A DNA stretch of 64,000 nt from Saccharothrix violaceirubra (GCF_014203755.1 NZ_JACHJS010000001.1:6138001-6202000); one strand, 5' to 3'; positions 16,667 to 26,127 are shown, counted from the stretch's first letter. The notes: generated by a model from the sequence alone, not told the origin. Made by a program: numbers and translations.

Positions 16667-17327
16667 GCACCTGTCCACCGGCACGGTGCTGCGGGACGTC
16701 GAGACGGCCGTGCCGTACCGGGTCGGACCGCGCGGCGTGCCCACCATCGGCACGGTCCGCGCCGGCGCCCACGCCGAGGGCTACGCCGTCGGCTGGGCGC
16801 AGGGCATCCGAGAGGCCCGGGAGGCGACCTCCGCCGCCCGCGCCCGTGCGACGAGCGACCTGACCACGCTGTTGGCCGACCGCGACGCCCGCATCGGCCG
16901 GGCCGTCGCCGCCGTCGCCGCGGCGGCCGACCAGGTGCGGGCGATCACGGTCCAGCGGGCCGAGGAGATCGCCGAGCCGCTGGTCGCCGCGGCGGTCGAC
17001 CTGGCCGAGTCGCTGCTCGGCGCCACGCTGGCGGTCGACGCGCCGGCCGCCGCCCGGGCCGCCGTGCGGCGCGCGCTGGCCAACGTGCCCGAGCGCAAGC
17101 CCGTCGTCGTCCGGCTCAACCCGGCCGACCTCGCCGAACTGGCCGAGGCGGAGACGCCGACGCTGTCCGGTGCGCCGGTCTCGCTGGCCGCCGACCCGTC
17201 GGTCGGCCGCGGCGACGCCGTCGCCGAGACCGACACCACCACGGTCTACGCCGTGCTCGCCGAGGCCCTGGCCGCCGTCCGCGCCGAACTGGGCGCCCTC
17301 ACCACTTCGCTCCGGGAGGCATCGTGA
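16650..17327 (+). CDS. fliH: Flagellar export ATPase regulator FliH
   Basis: Peripheral stalk of the flagellar ATPase complex. The 225-residue protein has the GxxxG-type helical segment [20 protein letters not shown] and a long Ala/Arg-rich coiled coil. The C-terminal V-ATPase E-like domain follows ([28 protein letters not shown]), with a [10 protein letters not shown] loop. The ATG at 16650 lies inside fliG; the stop overlaps the fliI start (GTGA). Confidence 0.88.
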   Translation: MSSSTEHLSTGTVLRDVETAVPYRVGPRGVPTIGTVRAGAHAEGYAVGWAQGIREAREATSAARARATSDLTTLLADRDARIGRAVAAVAAAADQVRAITVQRAEEIAEPLVAAAVDLAESLLGATLAVDAPAAARAAVRRALANVPERKPVVVRLNPADLAELAEAETPTLSGAPVSLAADPSVGRGDAVAETDTTTVYAVLAEALAAVRAELGALTTSLREAS

Positions 17328-18637
17328 CCACGCTGACGTTCCCGGTGCCGGAACTCGCCGCGTACGGCAAGCCGCGCGTGGTCGGCCGGGTCACCGGCGT
17401 CGTGGGCCTGGCCGTCTCGGTCTCGGGCATCACCGCGCGGGTCGGCGACCTGGTCCACATCGGACCGCAGGACGCCCCGCTGCCCGCCGAGGTCGTGTCG
17501 CTGTCCGCCGACCGCGTCGTGTGCCTGCCGCTGGGTCCGCTCGACGGCATCGGCATCGGCCAGCCCGTGGTCAACACCGGCCACCCGCTGCGCGTCGTCG
17601 TCGGCGAGGGCCTGCGCGGTCGCGTGCTCGACGGCCTGGGCGAGCCCATGGACGGCGGCCCGGCGATCGTCGGCCGCCCGGTGACGGTCGAGATGCCGCC
17701 GCCGTCGGCGTTGGAGCGCGGCCTGATCCGCGAGCCGCTCCAGCTCGGCGTGCGCGCCCTGGACACCGCCGTCCCGTGCGGTCGCGGCCAGCGCGTCGGC
17801 ATCTTCGCCGGTTCCGGCGTCGGCAAGTCCAGCCTGCTGTCGATGATCACCCGCGGCACGTCCGCGCAGATCACGGTCGTGGCGCTGATCGGCGAGCGCG
17901 GCCGTGAGGTGCGCGAGTTCCTGGAGCACGACCTGGGCCCCGAGGGCCTGGCCCGCTCGGTCGTCGTCGTGGCGACCTCGGACCAGCCGCCGCTGGTGCG
18001 CCTGCGCGCCGGTTTCGTGGCCACGCGCATCGCCGAGTGGTACCGCGACCAGGGCATGGACGTGCTGCTGCTGATGGACAGCCTGACCCGCATCGCCACG
18101 GCGCAGCGCGAGGTCGGCCTGTCCGCCGGCGAGCCGCCCGCCACCCGCGGCTACCCGCCGTCGGTGTTCGCGCTCATGCCGCGCCTGCTCGAGCGCGCCG
18201 GTCCGGCGTCGAAGGGCAGCATCACCGGCCTGTACACCGTGCTCGTCGAGGGCGACGACCACAACGAGCCGATCGCCGACACCGCGCGGTCGATCCTCGA
18301 CGGGCACATCGTGCTCACCCGGGCCCTGGCCACCGCGGCGCACTTCCCCAGCGTCGACGTGCTGGAGTCGGTGTCCCGGGTCGCGGGCGCGGTGACCACG
18401 CCCGAGCAGCGCGCCGACCTGTCGATGTTGCGCCGGCTGCTGGCCGCGCACCGGGACGTGCGCGAACTGGTGGAGATCGGCGCGTACGCGGCGGGCTCGA
18501 ACCCGGACGCCGACCGCGCGCTGGCGCTGTGGCCCCGGCTGATGGAGTTCCTGCGCCAGGACATGGACGACCGCGTGCCGTCCGCGCAGTCCTGGGCCGC
18601 CCTGCGTGAACTGCTACACGGGACGGAGACCCGATGA
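17324..18637 (+). CDS. fliI: Flagellum-specific ATP synthase FliI
   Basis: Hexameric ATPase that energises type III export of flagellar proteins. Walker A is [13 protein letters not shown] and Walker B lies in [21 protein letters not shown]. Also present are the catalytic glutamate region [13 protein letters not shown], the [25 protein letters not shown] segment and [11 protein letters not shown]. Length 437 residues is normal. GTGA overlap with fliH and ATGA overlap with fliJ. Confidence 0.97.
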   Translation: MTTLTFPVPELAAYGKPRVVGRVTGVVGLAVSVSGITARVGDLVHIGPQDAPLPAEVVSLSADRVVCLPLGPLDGIGIGQPVVNTGHPLRVVVGEGLRGRVLDGLGEPMDGGPAIVGRPVTVEMPPPSALERGLIREPLQLGVRALDTAVPCGRGQRVGIFAGSGVGKSSLLSMITRGTSAQITVVALIGERGREVREFLEHDLGPEGLARSVVVVATSDQPPLVRLRAGFVATRIAEWYRDQGMDVLLLMDSLTRIATAQREVGLSAGEPPATRGYPPSVFALMPRLLERAGPASKGSITGLYTVLVEGDDHNEPIADTARSILDGHIVLTRALATAAHFPSVDVLESVSRVAGAVTTPEQRADLSMLRRLLAAHRDVRELVEIGAYAAGSNPDADRALALWPRLMEFLRQDMDDRVPSAQSWAALRELLHGTETR

Positions 18638-19053
18638 GCGTCAAGAGCCGGCTCGCGGCCGTGCTGCGGGCCCGACGCGCTCAGGAGGACATGGCCCGGG
18701 GTGCGGTCGCCAAGGCGACGATGGAGCTGCGCCGCGCGCACGACGTGGTCACCGACCACGAGGACGCGCTGGCCGACCACAGCCTGCCCGAGGAAGCCGA
18801 CCCGCGCGCGTACCTGGCCGCCATCGCGGCCGGCCGGTCGCTGGCGAGCGCGCTGGACCAGGCGGTGTCCCTGGCCCGCAGTGCCGAGGTCGACGCCGAC
18901 ACCACGTACGACCTGCTGCGTGCCGCCGCCCGGCGGCGGCGCGGCGTGGAGAAGCTCGTCGAGCGGGCCGCCGAGGCACGCCGCCTCGAGGAGCTGGCCG
19001 CCGAACAGCGCGACACCGACGAACTGTCCACGCGAGGGTGGGAGCAGTCATGA
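18634..19053 (+). CDS. fliJ: Flagellar export protein FliJ
   Basis: Coiled-coil central stalk of the FliI ATPase. 139 residues, almost entirely helical with heptad-like Ala/Leu/Arg pattern ([30 protein letters not shown] and later [31 protein letters not shown]). Sequence is poorly conserved in this family, so position between fliI and the hydrolase/fliK carries weight. ATGA overlaps on both sides. Confidence 0.85.
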   Translation: MSVKSRLAAVLRARRAQEDMARGAVAKATMELRRAHDVVTDHEDALADHSLPEEADPRAYLAAIAAGRSLASALDQAVSLARSAEVDADTTYDLLRAAARRRRGVEKLVERAAEARRLEELAAEQRDTDELSTRGWEQS

Positions 19054-19967
19054 CCGTGACCGGCATCGACGGCATCGCGGCACGCATCCAGCAGCTCGAA
19101 TCGCTGATCTCGGGCGGGGTCCGGACCAGCCAGACCTCGTCGACCGGTTTCGCCGACGCGCTCTCGTCCGCGATGGGCGCGGGCACCACGTCGTCCGGCA
19201 CGACCGGTGCCGACGTCGTCGCCGATGCCAAGAAGTACCTCGGCGTGCCCTACGTCTGGGGCGGCACCGACCCGTCGGTGGGCCTGGACTGCTCCGGCCT
19301 CGTGCAGAAGGTGTACGGCGACCTGGGCGTCTCGCTGCCCCGCGTGAGCCAGGACCAGGCCAAGGTCGGCACCGAGGTGCCGAGCCTGGACCAGGCCAAG
19401 CCGGGTGACCTGATCGCGTTCGGCGACCCCGCCCACCACATCGGCATCTACGTCGGCGACGGCAAGATGATCCACGCGCCGGAGCCGGGCGCGAACGTGC
19501 GCATCCAGGACGTGTGGGAGACGCCGAGCACGATCCGGCGCATCCTGCCCGACTCGGGCACCTCGTCGGTCTCGTCCGCGTCCTCGGGCGCCGGCCGGTA
19601 CCAGGCGCTGTTCGACGCGGCGACCAAGAAGTACAACCTGCCGGAGGGCCTGTTGTCGGCGGTGGCCAAGGCCGAGTCGAACTACGACCCGAACGCGGTC
19701 AGCTCCGCGGGCGCGCAGGGTCTCATGCAGATCATGCCCGCGACCGCCGCCGGCCTCGGCGTGAACCCGCTCGACCCCACGCAGGCGGTGGACGGCGCCG
19801 CGCGGCTGCTGTCGAGCAACCTCCAGTCGTTCGGTTCGGTGCCGCTGGCGCTGGCCGCGTACAACGCCGGTCCGGGCGCGGTCCGCCAGTACGGTGGCAT
19901 CCCGCCCTACGCCGAGACGCAGAACTACGTCAGCAAGATCATGGCTTCGCTGGGCGGTGCCGCGTGA
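19050..19967 (+). CDS. Flagellar cell-wall hydrolase: NlpC/P60 plus lytic transglycosylase (SLT)
   Basis: 305-residue peptidoglycan hydrolase inside the basal-body operon, likely to open the wall for the rod as FlgJ does elsewhere. Residues about 50-165 form an NlpC/P60 endopeptidase with the catalytic Cys in GLDCSGLVQKVYGDLG and the His in PAHHIGIYVGDGKMIHAP. Residues about 185-305 form a goose-lysozyme-type SLT domain with the catalytic Glu in SAVAKAESNYDPNAVS and the GLMQIMPATAAGLGV and LALAAYNAGPGAV motifs. The N-terminal 45 residues resemble export-type flagellar N-termini and no signal peptide is seen, so export by the flagellar apparatus is likely. Overlaps fliJ and fliK. Confidence 0.92.
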   Translation: MTVTGIDGIAARIQQLESLISGGVRTSQTSSTGFADALSSAMGAGTTSSGTTGADVVADAKKYLGVPYVWGGTDPSVGLDCSGLVQKVYGDLGVSLPRVSQDQAKVGTEVPSLDQAKPGDLIAFGDPAHHIGIYVGDGKMIHAPEPGANVRIQDVWETPSTIRRILPDSGTSSVSSASSGAGRYQALFDAATKKYNLPEGLLSAVAKAESNYDPNAVSSAGAQGLMQIMPATAAGLGVNPLDPTQAVDGAARLLSSNLQSFGSVPLALAAYNAGPGAVRQYGGIPPYAETQNYVSKIMASLGGAA

Positions 19968-22351
19968 CCACTCCGCTGATCCAGTCCACGCCGTCGCGTC
20001 CGCAGCAGGCGTCGACGCGCTCGCGCGGCGAGGGCGAGCCCGGCTTCCACGCCGCGTTCGCCGCGAGCCTCTCGACGTCCGCCGAAGAGTCCACAAAGGA
20101 CCATGGCGGTGTCGCCGGTGCGCCGGCCGACCGCACGCCGATCCCGGTCGGGGGCGTTCCGCTGCCCGCACCCCAGCCGGAACCGGCGGCCGACCCGACC
20201 GTGACGGAGGCCGCTGTCGCGGTCCTCCGTCACGGCACGGTGGTCGCGACCGCGGCGACCGCCACCGCGGTCGAGGCCGACGCGAAGACCGACCCGAACA
20301 CCGACGTGAAGATCGACGTGGATGTCGAGGCCGAGGTCGGCACGGGTGCGCCGGGGCTCGACGCGCAGGTCGCGCTCGGGCTCCAGGCGGGACTCGCCCA
20401 GCTCGCCGTTCCGGCGCCGGTCGTGCGGACCACCACCGTCCCCGTCGCGGACGTCCCCACCACGAAGGTCGCCGTCGTCGGCACCGGTGTCGTGGACGCC
20501 GCTGTCGTGGACGCCGCTGTCGTGAATACCGCTGTCATGAATACCGCTGTCGCGGATGCCGCCGTCATGAACGCCGTCAAGGCGAACGTCGCCGTGGTGA
20601 CACCTGTGCCGCCCATGGCCACTCCGGACGTCGCCGTCCCGGGCACCCCTCCCACGACCGGTGCCGTCGCGGACAGTGCTGTCGCGGACAGTGCTGTCGC
20701 GGCGAGTGCCGTCGTTTCCGACACCGTCGTGGCCGGCCCGGCCCGGCCCGAGCCGGTCGCCGTGGACGCGCGCGCCGCCGGCGAGGGCTTCGCCGGTCCG
20801 GGCCTGCCCGTCGAGTCGGTCGTCCCGACCGCGACCGCGACCCCGTCGGCGGTCGCGGTGGCCGCCGGCACACCGCAGGTGGCCGCGATCGCCGTGCCCC
20901 TGACCCGGACCACGCCGACCGCCCCCGAGGTCGTCGTCCCGCAGGCGGTCGGCACGCCCGACGCCCCGGTCGGGCTCGGTGCCCGGATCGGGCTGCTGGC
21001 CGGACTCGCGCTCCAGGCGGACACGAGCGTGTCCGTCGCGACGCCGCAGCCGGCCGTGCCGTCCCAGGCACCCACCGGCCGGGTGGTCGGCATCGACGCC
21101 CTGGCCGCCGCGCTGCCCGGCGACGTGCGGATCGCCTTCACGCAGGCGCTCGGCACGCCGGCCGCCACGCCGGTCGTCGACGCGCCCGTCACTCAGACCC
21201 CGAAGCCGGTCGCCACGCCGGTCGCGGTCGCCACGCCGGTCACGGTGGCCCAGGTCGCGGGGGCCCAGGTGGCAACGGCCACGGCGACCGTGGCCCAGGC
21301 CACGCCCGAGACCGGCCAGACCGCCACCACGCCGGCGGACGGCACCACGCCGACCGCCCAGCAGACCACGGCTCCGGCCGGAATCGCCCGTACCGGCGAC
21401 ACCCGAACCGGTGGCGATGCGCAGGGCGACAGCCGGAACAGCGGATCGAAGGGCCAGGAAACCCCCGCTTCGGCGGCAGCCGGGCACACGACCGGTGGAT
21501 CTCCGGTAGACGGTTCGCAGGTGACCGCTCCCCGGACCGATGGGGCGCTCGTGAGTCGTACATCGGCCGACGCCGAAGCACCGACCCCCGTGACCCGACC
21601 GTCCACAGCGGACGCCGTCGGGATCACCACCGTGACCACCGCTGTGACCACTTCGGCGACCACTTCCGCGACCACTTCGGCGACCACCGCGGCCGACCCC
21701 GTGACCACCACGGCGAGCACCGCGGCGACTCCCGCGGCGACCGTCGGCGACCCGACCGCGCAGGCGACCGCCGAGGTCGCCCCCGAGACCGTCCGGCCCG
21801 GCAACTCCCCCACCCCCGGGCCGGACACCACCCCCGCGGTCGTCGAGCCACGCCACGCCGACGCGGGCCTGCCCGTCGTGCCGCAGCAGGTACCCGCACC
21901 CACCACGCCGACCGCGCCCGCCGCGATCGCGCACGCACCCGCGCCGCACCACCCCGTGCACCCGGTGGCCACGCAGGTCGGTTCCGCGCTGGTCGCCCTG
22001 GGCGTCGGCGAGCACGAACTCACCATCCACCTGCACCCCGCCGACCTGGGCCCGGTCGCCGTCACCGCGCAGATCGCCAACGGCGAGATCCGCATCGAAC
22101 TCGGCGGCGGCACCGAGGCGGGCCGCGAGGCCATCCGCGACGCGCTGCCCGACCTGCGCCGCGAGATGGAACGCGCCGGTTTCGCGTCGTGCCGGTTCGA
22201 CCTGGGCACGGCCGGTGGCGACCAGGGCCGGCGCACGTGGGCCGACCCCAGGCCCGCCTGGGCCGCCGGTCGCGAGGCGACCGACACCGCCACCGAGGCC
22301 ACGCCGGTCATCCGCCGGCCCTCCCGAGGCGTCCTCGACCTGCACGCGTGA
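19964..22351 (+). CDS. fliK: Flagellar hook-length control protein FliK
   Basis: Exported molecular ruler that switches secretion from hook to filament proteins. 795 residues, longer than the usual 400-600. The C-terminal Flg_hook domain (about residues 670-745) is clear: ALGVGEHELTIHLHPADLGPVAVTAQIANGEIRIEL and then LRREMERAGFASCRFDLG. The rest is Ala/Thr/Val/Pro-rich low complexity with 15-bp tandem repeats at 20489-20578 and Thr-rich repeats near 21640-21690. The GTG start overlaps the hydrolase stop. Length differences between strains would alter hook length if the ruler model holds here. Confidence 0.88.
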   Translation: MTTPLIQSTPSRPQQASTRSRGEGEPGFHAAFAASLSTSAEESTKDHGGVAGAPADRTPIPVGGVPLPAPQPEPAADPTVTEAAVAVLRHGTVVATAATATAVEADAKTDPNTDVKIDVDVEAEVGTGAPGLDAQVALGLQAGLAQLAVPAPVVRTTTVPVADVPTTKVAVVGTGVVDAAVVDAAVVNTAVMNTAVADAAVMNAVKANVAVVTPVPPMATPDVAVPGTPPTTGAVADSAVADSAVAASAVVSDTVVAGPARPEPVAVDARAAGEGFAGPGLPVESVVPTATATPSAVAVAAGTPQVAAIAVPLTRTTPTAPEVVVPQAVGTPDAPVGLGARIGLLAGLALQADTSVSVATPQPAVPSQAPTGRVVGIDALAAALPGDVRIAFTQALGTPAATPVVDAPVTQTPKPVATPVAVATPVTVAQVAGAQVATATATVAQATPETGQTATTPADGTTPTAQQTTAPAGIARTGDTRTGGDAQGDSRNSGSKGQETPASAAAGHTTGGSPVDGSQVTAPRTDGALVSRTSADAEAPTPVTRPSTADAVGITTVTTAVTTSATTSATTSATTAADPVTTTASTAATPAATVGDPTAQATAEVAPETVRPGNSPTPGPDTTPAVVEPRHADAGLPVVPQQVPAPTTPTAPAAIAHAPAPHHPVHPVATQVGSALVALGVGEHELTIHLHPADLGPVAVTAQIANGEIRIELGGGTEAGREAIRDALPDLRREMERAGFASCRFDLGTAGGDQGRRTWADPRPAWAAGREATDTATEATPVIRRPSRGVLDLHA
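20489..20578 (+). repeat. Six 15-bp tandem repeats inside fliK
   Basis: Units start at 20489, 20504, 20519, 20534, 20549 and 20564. The first is GTCGTGGACGCCGCT and the later ones differ at a few bases. Each codes for a five-residue unit of the type VVDAA/VVNTA/VMNTA. The repeat is in frame, so copy-number change would lengthen or shorten the protein without a frameshift. Confidence 0.85.
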
Positions 22352-22361
22352 AAGGAACTCC

Positions 22362-22796
22362 ATGACCAGTCCCATCGGCGGGACGTCGTACACAGCGGCG
22401 ACGACCACCACGCAGAAGACGGCCCCGACCACCCAGACCACGAGCACGACCGGTCTCAAGTCGGACGACTTCCTCAAGCTGCTGATCGCGCAGATCAAGT
22501 TCCAGGACCCGACGAGCCCGACCGACCCGGCGCAGTTCATGTCGCAGACCGCGCAGCTCACCCAGGTCGACGTCCTCAACAAGCTCGCCGCCCAGCAGGA
22601 GACGCTGCTCACGTCGACGGTCAGCGCCCGCGCGGCCGACCTCGTCGGCAAGAACGTGGAGTACCTGGACGCGGACGGCATTCGGCACACCGGTGTCGTC
22701 GACTCCGCGACGTTCGGGAGCGACCCGACCGTGCGAATCGGGAAAACCGATGTCGCACTGTCCGCACTCACCGCTGTTTCCGGCCGTACAGCCTGA
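22362..22796 (+). CDS. flgD: Flagellar hook scaffold protein FlgD
   Basis: Hook capping protein needed to polymerise FlgE. The 144-residue protein has a Thr-rich N-terminal export region and the FlgD core KSDDFLKLLIAQIKFQDPTSPTDPAQFMSQTAQLTQVDVLNKL. A short C-terminal beta segment follows (AADLVGKNVEYLDADG). It lacks the larger C-terminal FlgD/Ig-like domains found in Proteobacteria. AAGGAA precedes the ATG. Confidence 0.95.
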   Translation: MTSPIGGTSYTAATTTTQKTAPTTQTTSTTGLKSDDFLKLLIAQIKFQDPTSPTDPAQFMSQTAQLTQVDVLNKLAAQQETLLTSTVSARAADLVGKNVEYLDADGIRHTGVVDSATFGSDPTVRIGKTDVALSALTAVSGRTA

Positions 22797-22839
22797 TCGG
22801 GACGCCCTTACCCACCCTCGAAAGAGAGCAGGAAAATCC

Positions 22840-23673
22840 ATGCTGCGTTCGCTCTTCGCCGGCATCTCCGGTCTCCGTACCCACCAGCGCATGACCGACG
22901 TCACCGGCAACAACATCGCCAACGTCAACACCACGGGCTTCAAGGGCTCGCAGGTCATCTTCCAGGACGCGCTGAGCCAGACGATCCGCGGTGCCGCCAC
23001 CGAGGGCGCGACCACCGCCGCCACCAACCCGGCCCAGGTCGGCCTGGGTGTCGAGCTGGCCGGCGTGAACACCAACTTCGGCCAGGGCGCCACCCAGGTC
23101 ACCGGCCGCGACACCGACATGCTGATCCAGGGCGACGGCTTCTTCGTCGTGGACGCGGTCGGCCAGCGGTCCTACACCCGCAACGGCGCGCTGTCGTTCG
23201 ACTCGCACGGCAGCCTGACCACCACCGAGGGCTACCTGATCCAGGGTTGGTCCGCCGACCCGGTCACCGGTGCCATCGACACGACCGGCGCCACCGGCCG
23301 CCTGACCATCCCGTCCAGCACCTACGCGGACTTCTCGGTCGCGCCCGACGGCACGATCACCGGCGTGCTGCCCGACGGCACCACCAAGAAGATCGGTGCC
23401 ATCGCGGTCGCCAACTTCGCCAACCCGGACGGCCTGGAGAAGGTCGGCGGCTCGCTGTACCGCGCCAGCGTCAACTCGGGCACCGAGCAGATCGGTCTCG
23501 GCGGTCAGAACGGCACCGGCACGTTCGTCACCGGCGCGCTGGAGATGTCCAACGTGGACCTCGCCCAGGAGCTGACCAACCTGATCATCGCCCAGCGCGG
23601 TTTCCAGGCGAACTCGAAGGTCATCAGCACCTCGGACGAGCTGCTTCAGGACCTCATGAACCTCAAGCGCTGA
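22840..23673 (+). CDS. flgE: Flagellar hook protein FlgE (short form)
   Basis: Hook subunit. N-terminal MLRSLFAGISGLRTHQRMTDVTGNNIANVNTTGFKGSQV is the FlgE/FlgG family motif. TDMLIQGDGFFVV and YTRNGALSFDSHG follow, and C-terminal VDLAQELTNLIIAQRGFQANSKVISTSDELLQDLMNLKR completes the family. At 277 residues it is close to the length of FlgG and lacks most of the outer hook domains. As no FlgF or FlgG is encoded in the operon, it may serve as hook and possibly distal rod. Confidence 0.92.
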   Translation: MLRSLFAGISGLRTHQRMTDVTGNNIANVNTTGFKGSQVIFQDALSQTIRGAATEGATTAATNPAQVGLGVELAGVNTNFGQGATQVTGRDTDMLIQGDGFFVVDAVGQRSYTRNGALSFDSHGSLTTTEGYLIQGWSADPVTGAIDTTGATGRLTIPSSTYADFSVAPDGTITGVLPDGTTKKIGAIAVANFANPDGLEKVGGSLYRASVNSGTEQIGLGGQNGTGTFVTGALEMSNVDLAQELTNLIIAQRGFQANSKVISTSDELLQDLMNLKR

Positions 23674-23688
23674 GGTCATCGGACGTTA

Positions 23689-23720
23689 GGAAGGGCAGGG
23701 CGCCACGGACGGCGCCTTCC
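23689..23720 (+). other. Hairpin between flgE and flbD
   Basis: GGCGCC (23699-23704) can pair with GGCGCC (23711-23716), extended by GGAAGG (23689-23694) with CCTTCC (23715-23720) after an internal bulge. It lies in the 69-bp gap between flgE and flbD and may stabilise the 3' end of the upstream hook mRNA. Confidence 0.35.
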
Positions 23721-23742
23721 CCATAAGCCAAGGACGGTCGCC

Positions 23743-24009
23743 GTGATACTGCTCAACCGCCTCAACGGGCAGGTCTTCGCACTGAACCCCGACCTGCTCG
23801 AACGCGCCGACCCGACGCCGGACACGGTGATCACACTCGTCACCGGCGCCAAGTACGTCGTGGCCCAGTCGCTGGACGAACTGGCCGAACTGGTGAGCAA
23901 CCACCGCGCGGCCCTGCTCGAACGCGCGCAGCTGGGCACCGACAACCCCGGCCCGTCGCGGGCGGCCCGGGCGACGGTGCTGCGGTTCCCGGAAGGGGAT
24001 GAGCACTGA
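23743..24009 (+). CDS. flbD: Flagellar FlbD-family protein
   Basis: 88-residue protein of the FlbD family (function not settled, always next to motA/motB in Gram-positive flagellar operons). ILLNRLNGQVFALNPDLLERADPTPDTVITLVTGAKYVVAQSLDELAELV matches the family over its conserved 60 residues; the tail is variable. GTG start after AAGGA; stop TGA overlaps the motA ATG. Confidence 0.92.
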   Translation: MILLNRLNGQVFALNPDLLERADPTPDTVITLVTGAKYVVAQSLDELAELVSNHRAALLERAQLGTDNPGPSRAARATVLRFPEGDEH

Positions 24010-24779
24010 TGGACCCGGCATCCATCGCAGGCATCGTCCTCGCCCTCGTCGCGATCATCGTCTCCATGCTCATGGAGGGCGGTGACCCGATGTCGATCCT
24101 GCTGCTGCCCCCGATCATCCTGGTCATCGGCGGCACGTTCGGCGTGGCGATGGCCGGCGGCATGATGAGCGACTCGATGGGCATCGGCGCCCTGTTCAAG
24201 CGCGCGCTGATGACCAAGAAGATCGAGAACGGCCCGCTGGTCGACGTCATCGTGAAGCTGTCCGACCGCGCGCGGCGCGAGGGCCTGCTCGCCCTCGAAG
24301 AGGAGGCCAAGTCGGTCGAGGACCCGTTCCTGCGCCGCGGCCTGGAACTGGCGATCGACGGCACGGACTCCCGCGAGGTCCGCGAGATCCTCGAAGGCGA
24401 GATCGACTCCAAGCGCCGCGCCGACAAGGCCGGTGCCAAGATTTTCACCGACATGGGCGGTTTCGCGCCCACCATCGGCATCATCGGCACCGTGCTCGGC
24501 CTCGTGCACGTGCTGGAGAACCTGTCCGACCCGAGCAGCCTGGGCCACCTCATCGCGGGTGCGTTCGTGGCGACCCTGTTCGGCGTCATGACCGCGAACG
24601 TGTTCTGGCTCCCGCTGGCCAACCGCCTCAAGCGGATCAGCGAGCTGGAGATCGAGGGCATGGAGCTGGCGCTGGAGGGCGTGCTGTCCATCCAGGCCGG
24701 TGCCAACCCGCGCATCGTCGCCCGCAAGCTGCGCGGTCTCGTCTCCACCGGGGGCGAGAAACAGCAGAAGGCGGCGTGA
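24009..24779 (+). CDS. motA: Flagellar stator protein MotA
   Basis: Proton-channel stator subunit that contacts FliG. The 256-residue protein has four membrane segments: two at the N-terminus (SIAGIVLALVAIIVSMLMEG, ILLLPPIILVIGGTFGVAMAGG) and two around residues 150-210 (FAPTIGIIGTVLGLVHVLENL, HLIAGAFVATLFGVMTANVFWLPLANRL). The FliG-facing cytoplasmic loop lies in between. The proline-containing GGFAPTIGIIGTVLG motif is typical of MotA. Overlaps flbD and motB. Confidence 0.95.
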   Translation: MDPASIAGIVLALVAIIVSMLMEGGDPMSILLLPPIILVIGGTFGVAMAGGMMSDSMGIGALFKRALMTKKIENGPLVDVIVKLSDRARREGLLALEEEAKSVEDPFLRRGLELAIDGTDSREVREILEGEIDSKRRADKAGAKIFTDMGGFAPTIGIIGTVLGLVHVLENLSDPSSLGHLIAGAFVATLFGVMTANVFWLPLANRLKRISELEIEGMELALEGVLSIQAGANPRIVARKLRGLVSTGGEKQQKAA

Positions 24780-25651
24780 TGTCCGGCAAGAAGAAGGGCC
24801 ACGACGAGGAACACGAGAACCACGAGCGGTGGCTGCTGACGTACTCCGACATGATCACGCTGCTGATGGTGCTGTTCATCGTCATGTTCGCCATGTCCAC
24901 CGTGGACGCGCAGAAGTTCGACCAGCTCAAGCAGAGCCTGGCGGGCGCGTTCGGCGGCAGCGAGATCGTCGTCGTCGGCGAGATCTCCAGCAAGGGCACC
25001 AACGACGAGAGCCTGCTGCCGTCGGCCGTGGACCTGTCCACGGGCGGCGTGGCGAACGACAAGCCGATCAGCGAGGACCAGGCGGCGGCCGCCGTGCGTG
25101 AAGCGGACCGGGCCAAGGCGTCGCAGGACGAGCAGAAAGCCCGGGACGAGGTCGACAGCCTGCGCGGCATCCAGCAGCGGATGACCGAGGAGCTGACCAA
25201 GCAGGGCCTCGCCGACCAGGTGGCGTTCTCCATCGACGACCGCGGCCTGGTGGTCACCGTCATCACCAGCTCGATCGTGTTCGGCGGCGACAGCGCGGTG
25301 CTGCTGCCCGACGGCCGTCGGGTGGTCATGGCGCTGGAGCCGACGCTGGTCGACCTGCCCAACAAGCTGGAGATCGGCGGGCACACCAACCAGCTCAACG
25401 TGCCCACCGTGAACTACCCGTCGGCGTGGGAACTGTCCACGGCACGGGCGTCGAGCGTGGTGCGAGTACTCGCCGAGGCGGGCGTCTCCCCCTCCCGGAT
25501 GACCGCCACGGGCCACGCCGACCAGAAGCCGCTCTACCCGCCGTCGGACCCCCTCGCGGTGACCCGCAACCGCCGCGTGGAGATCGTCGTGATGTCGGGC
25601 CAGTCGCCGGAAGTGCGCTCGCTGCTCCCGGTGATCGCCACCCACGAGTAG
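24779..25651 (+). CDS. motB: Flagellar stator protein MotB
   Basis: Stator subunit that anchors MotA to peptidoglycan. One TM helix after a charged N-terminus (WLLTYSDMITLLMVLFIVMF) carries the essential proton-binding Asp in YSDMIT. A linker and a C-terminal OmpA-like peptidoglycan-binding domain follow (LEIGGHTNQ, NYPSAWELSTARASSVVRVL, ATGHADQKPLYP, RRVEIVVM). I used the ATG at 24779 that overlaps the motA stop; a GTG one codon upstream is equally possible. The Asp type suggests a proton-driven motor. Confidence 0.95.
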   Translation: MSGKKKGHDEEHENHERWLLTYSDMITLLMVLFIVMFAMSTVDAQKFDQLKQSLAGAFGGSEIVVVGEISSKGTNDESLLPSAVDLSTGGVANDKPISEDQAAAAVREADRAKASQDEQKARDEVDSLRGIQQRMTEELTKQGLADQVAFSIDDRGLVVTVITSSIVFGGDSAVLLPDGRRVVMALEPTLVDLPNKLEIGGHTNQLNVPTVNYPSAWELSTARASSVVRVLAEAGVSPSRMTATGHADQKPLYPPSDPLAVTRNRRVEIVVMSGQSPEVRSLLPVIATHE

Positions 25652-25676
25652 GAACCGACCGGAAAGGAGGCCGGCC

Positions 25677-26114
25677 ATGGCCAAGTCGGACGAGTCGACC
25701 GCCAAACCGGCGGAGAAGAAGAAGTCCAAGAAGCTGCTGATCATCATCGTGGCCGCGGTGCTGGTCCTCGGTGGCGGCGGTGCCGCGTACTTCATGTTCT
25801 TCAAGGGCGAGAGCACGCCGCCGCCGCCCGAGCCGGGCAAGGTCATCGCGCTCGAGGCCATCACGCTGAACCTGAAGGACGGTCACTTCCTGAAGCTCAG
25901 CCTGGCGTTGCAGGCCACGGCCGACGCGACCGGCGAACTCGACGGCAGCCGGGCGCTGGACCTGGCCGTCTCGGAGTTCAGCAACCGCTCGATCGCCGAG
26001 CTGAGCACCTCGGAGGCCCGCGAGGCCGGCAAGGCCGAACTGCTGAAGAAGATCGAGGAGGCGTACGAAGGCCAGGTCATGGACCTCTACTTCACGCAGT
26101 TCGTCATGCAGTGA
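25677..26114 (+). CDS. fliL: Flagellar basal-body-associated protein FliL
   Basis: Single-pass membrane protein that surrounds and stabilises stator units. The 145-residue protein has a lysine-rich N-terminus, a TM helix (LLIIIVAAVLVLGGGGAAYFMFF), and the periplasmic FliL domain (AITLNLKDGHFLKLSLALQAT, EFSNRSIAELST, ELLKKIEEAYEGQVMDLYFTQFVMQ). GGAAAGGAGG precedes the ATG. A small hairpin follows before fliM. Confidence 0.93.
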   Translation: MAKSDESTAKPAEKKKSKKLLIIIVAAVLVLGGGGAAYFMFFKGESTPPPPEPGKVIALEAITLNLKDGHFLKLSLALQATADATGELDGSRALDLAVSEFSNRSIAELSTSEAREAGKAELLKKIEEAYEGQVMDLYFTQFVMQ

Positions 26115-26127
26115 CGACGCTCACCGT

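Noticed and set aside
20489..20578. fliK repeats as transposon or insertion traces
   Set aside because: They are in-frame 15-bp units inside a low-complexity ruler region, with no terminal inverted repeats or target duplications.
19925..22771. 948-residue minus-strand frame opposite fliK
   Set aside because: Low-complexity mirror of the Ala/Thr/Val-rich fliK coding sequence with no domain and no ribosome-binding site.
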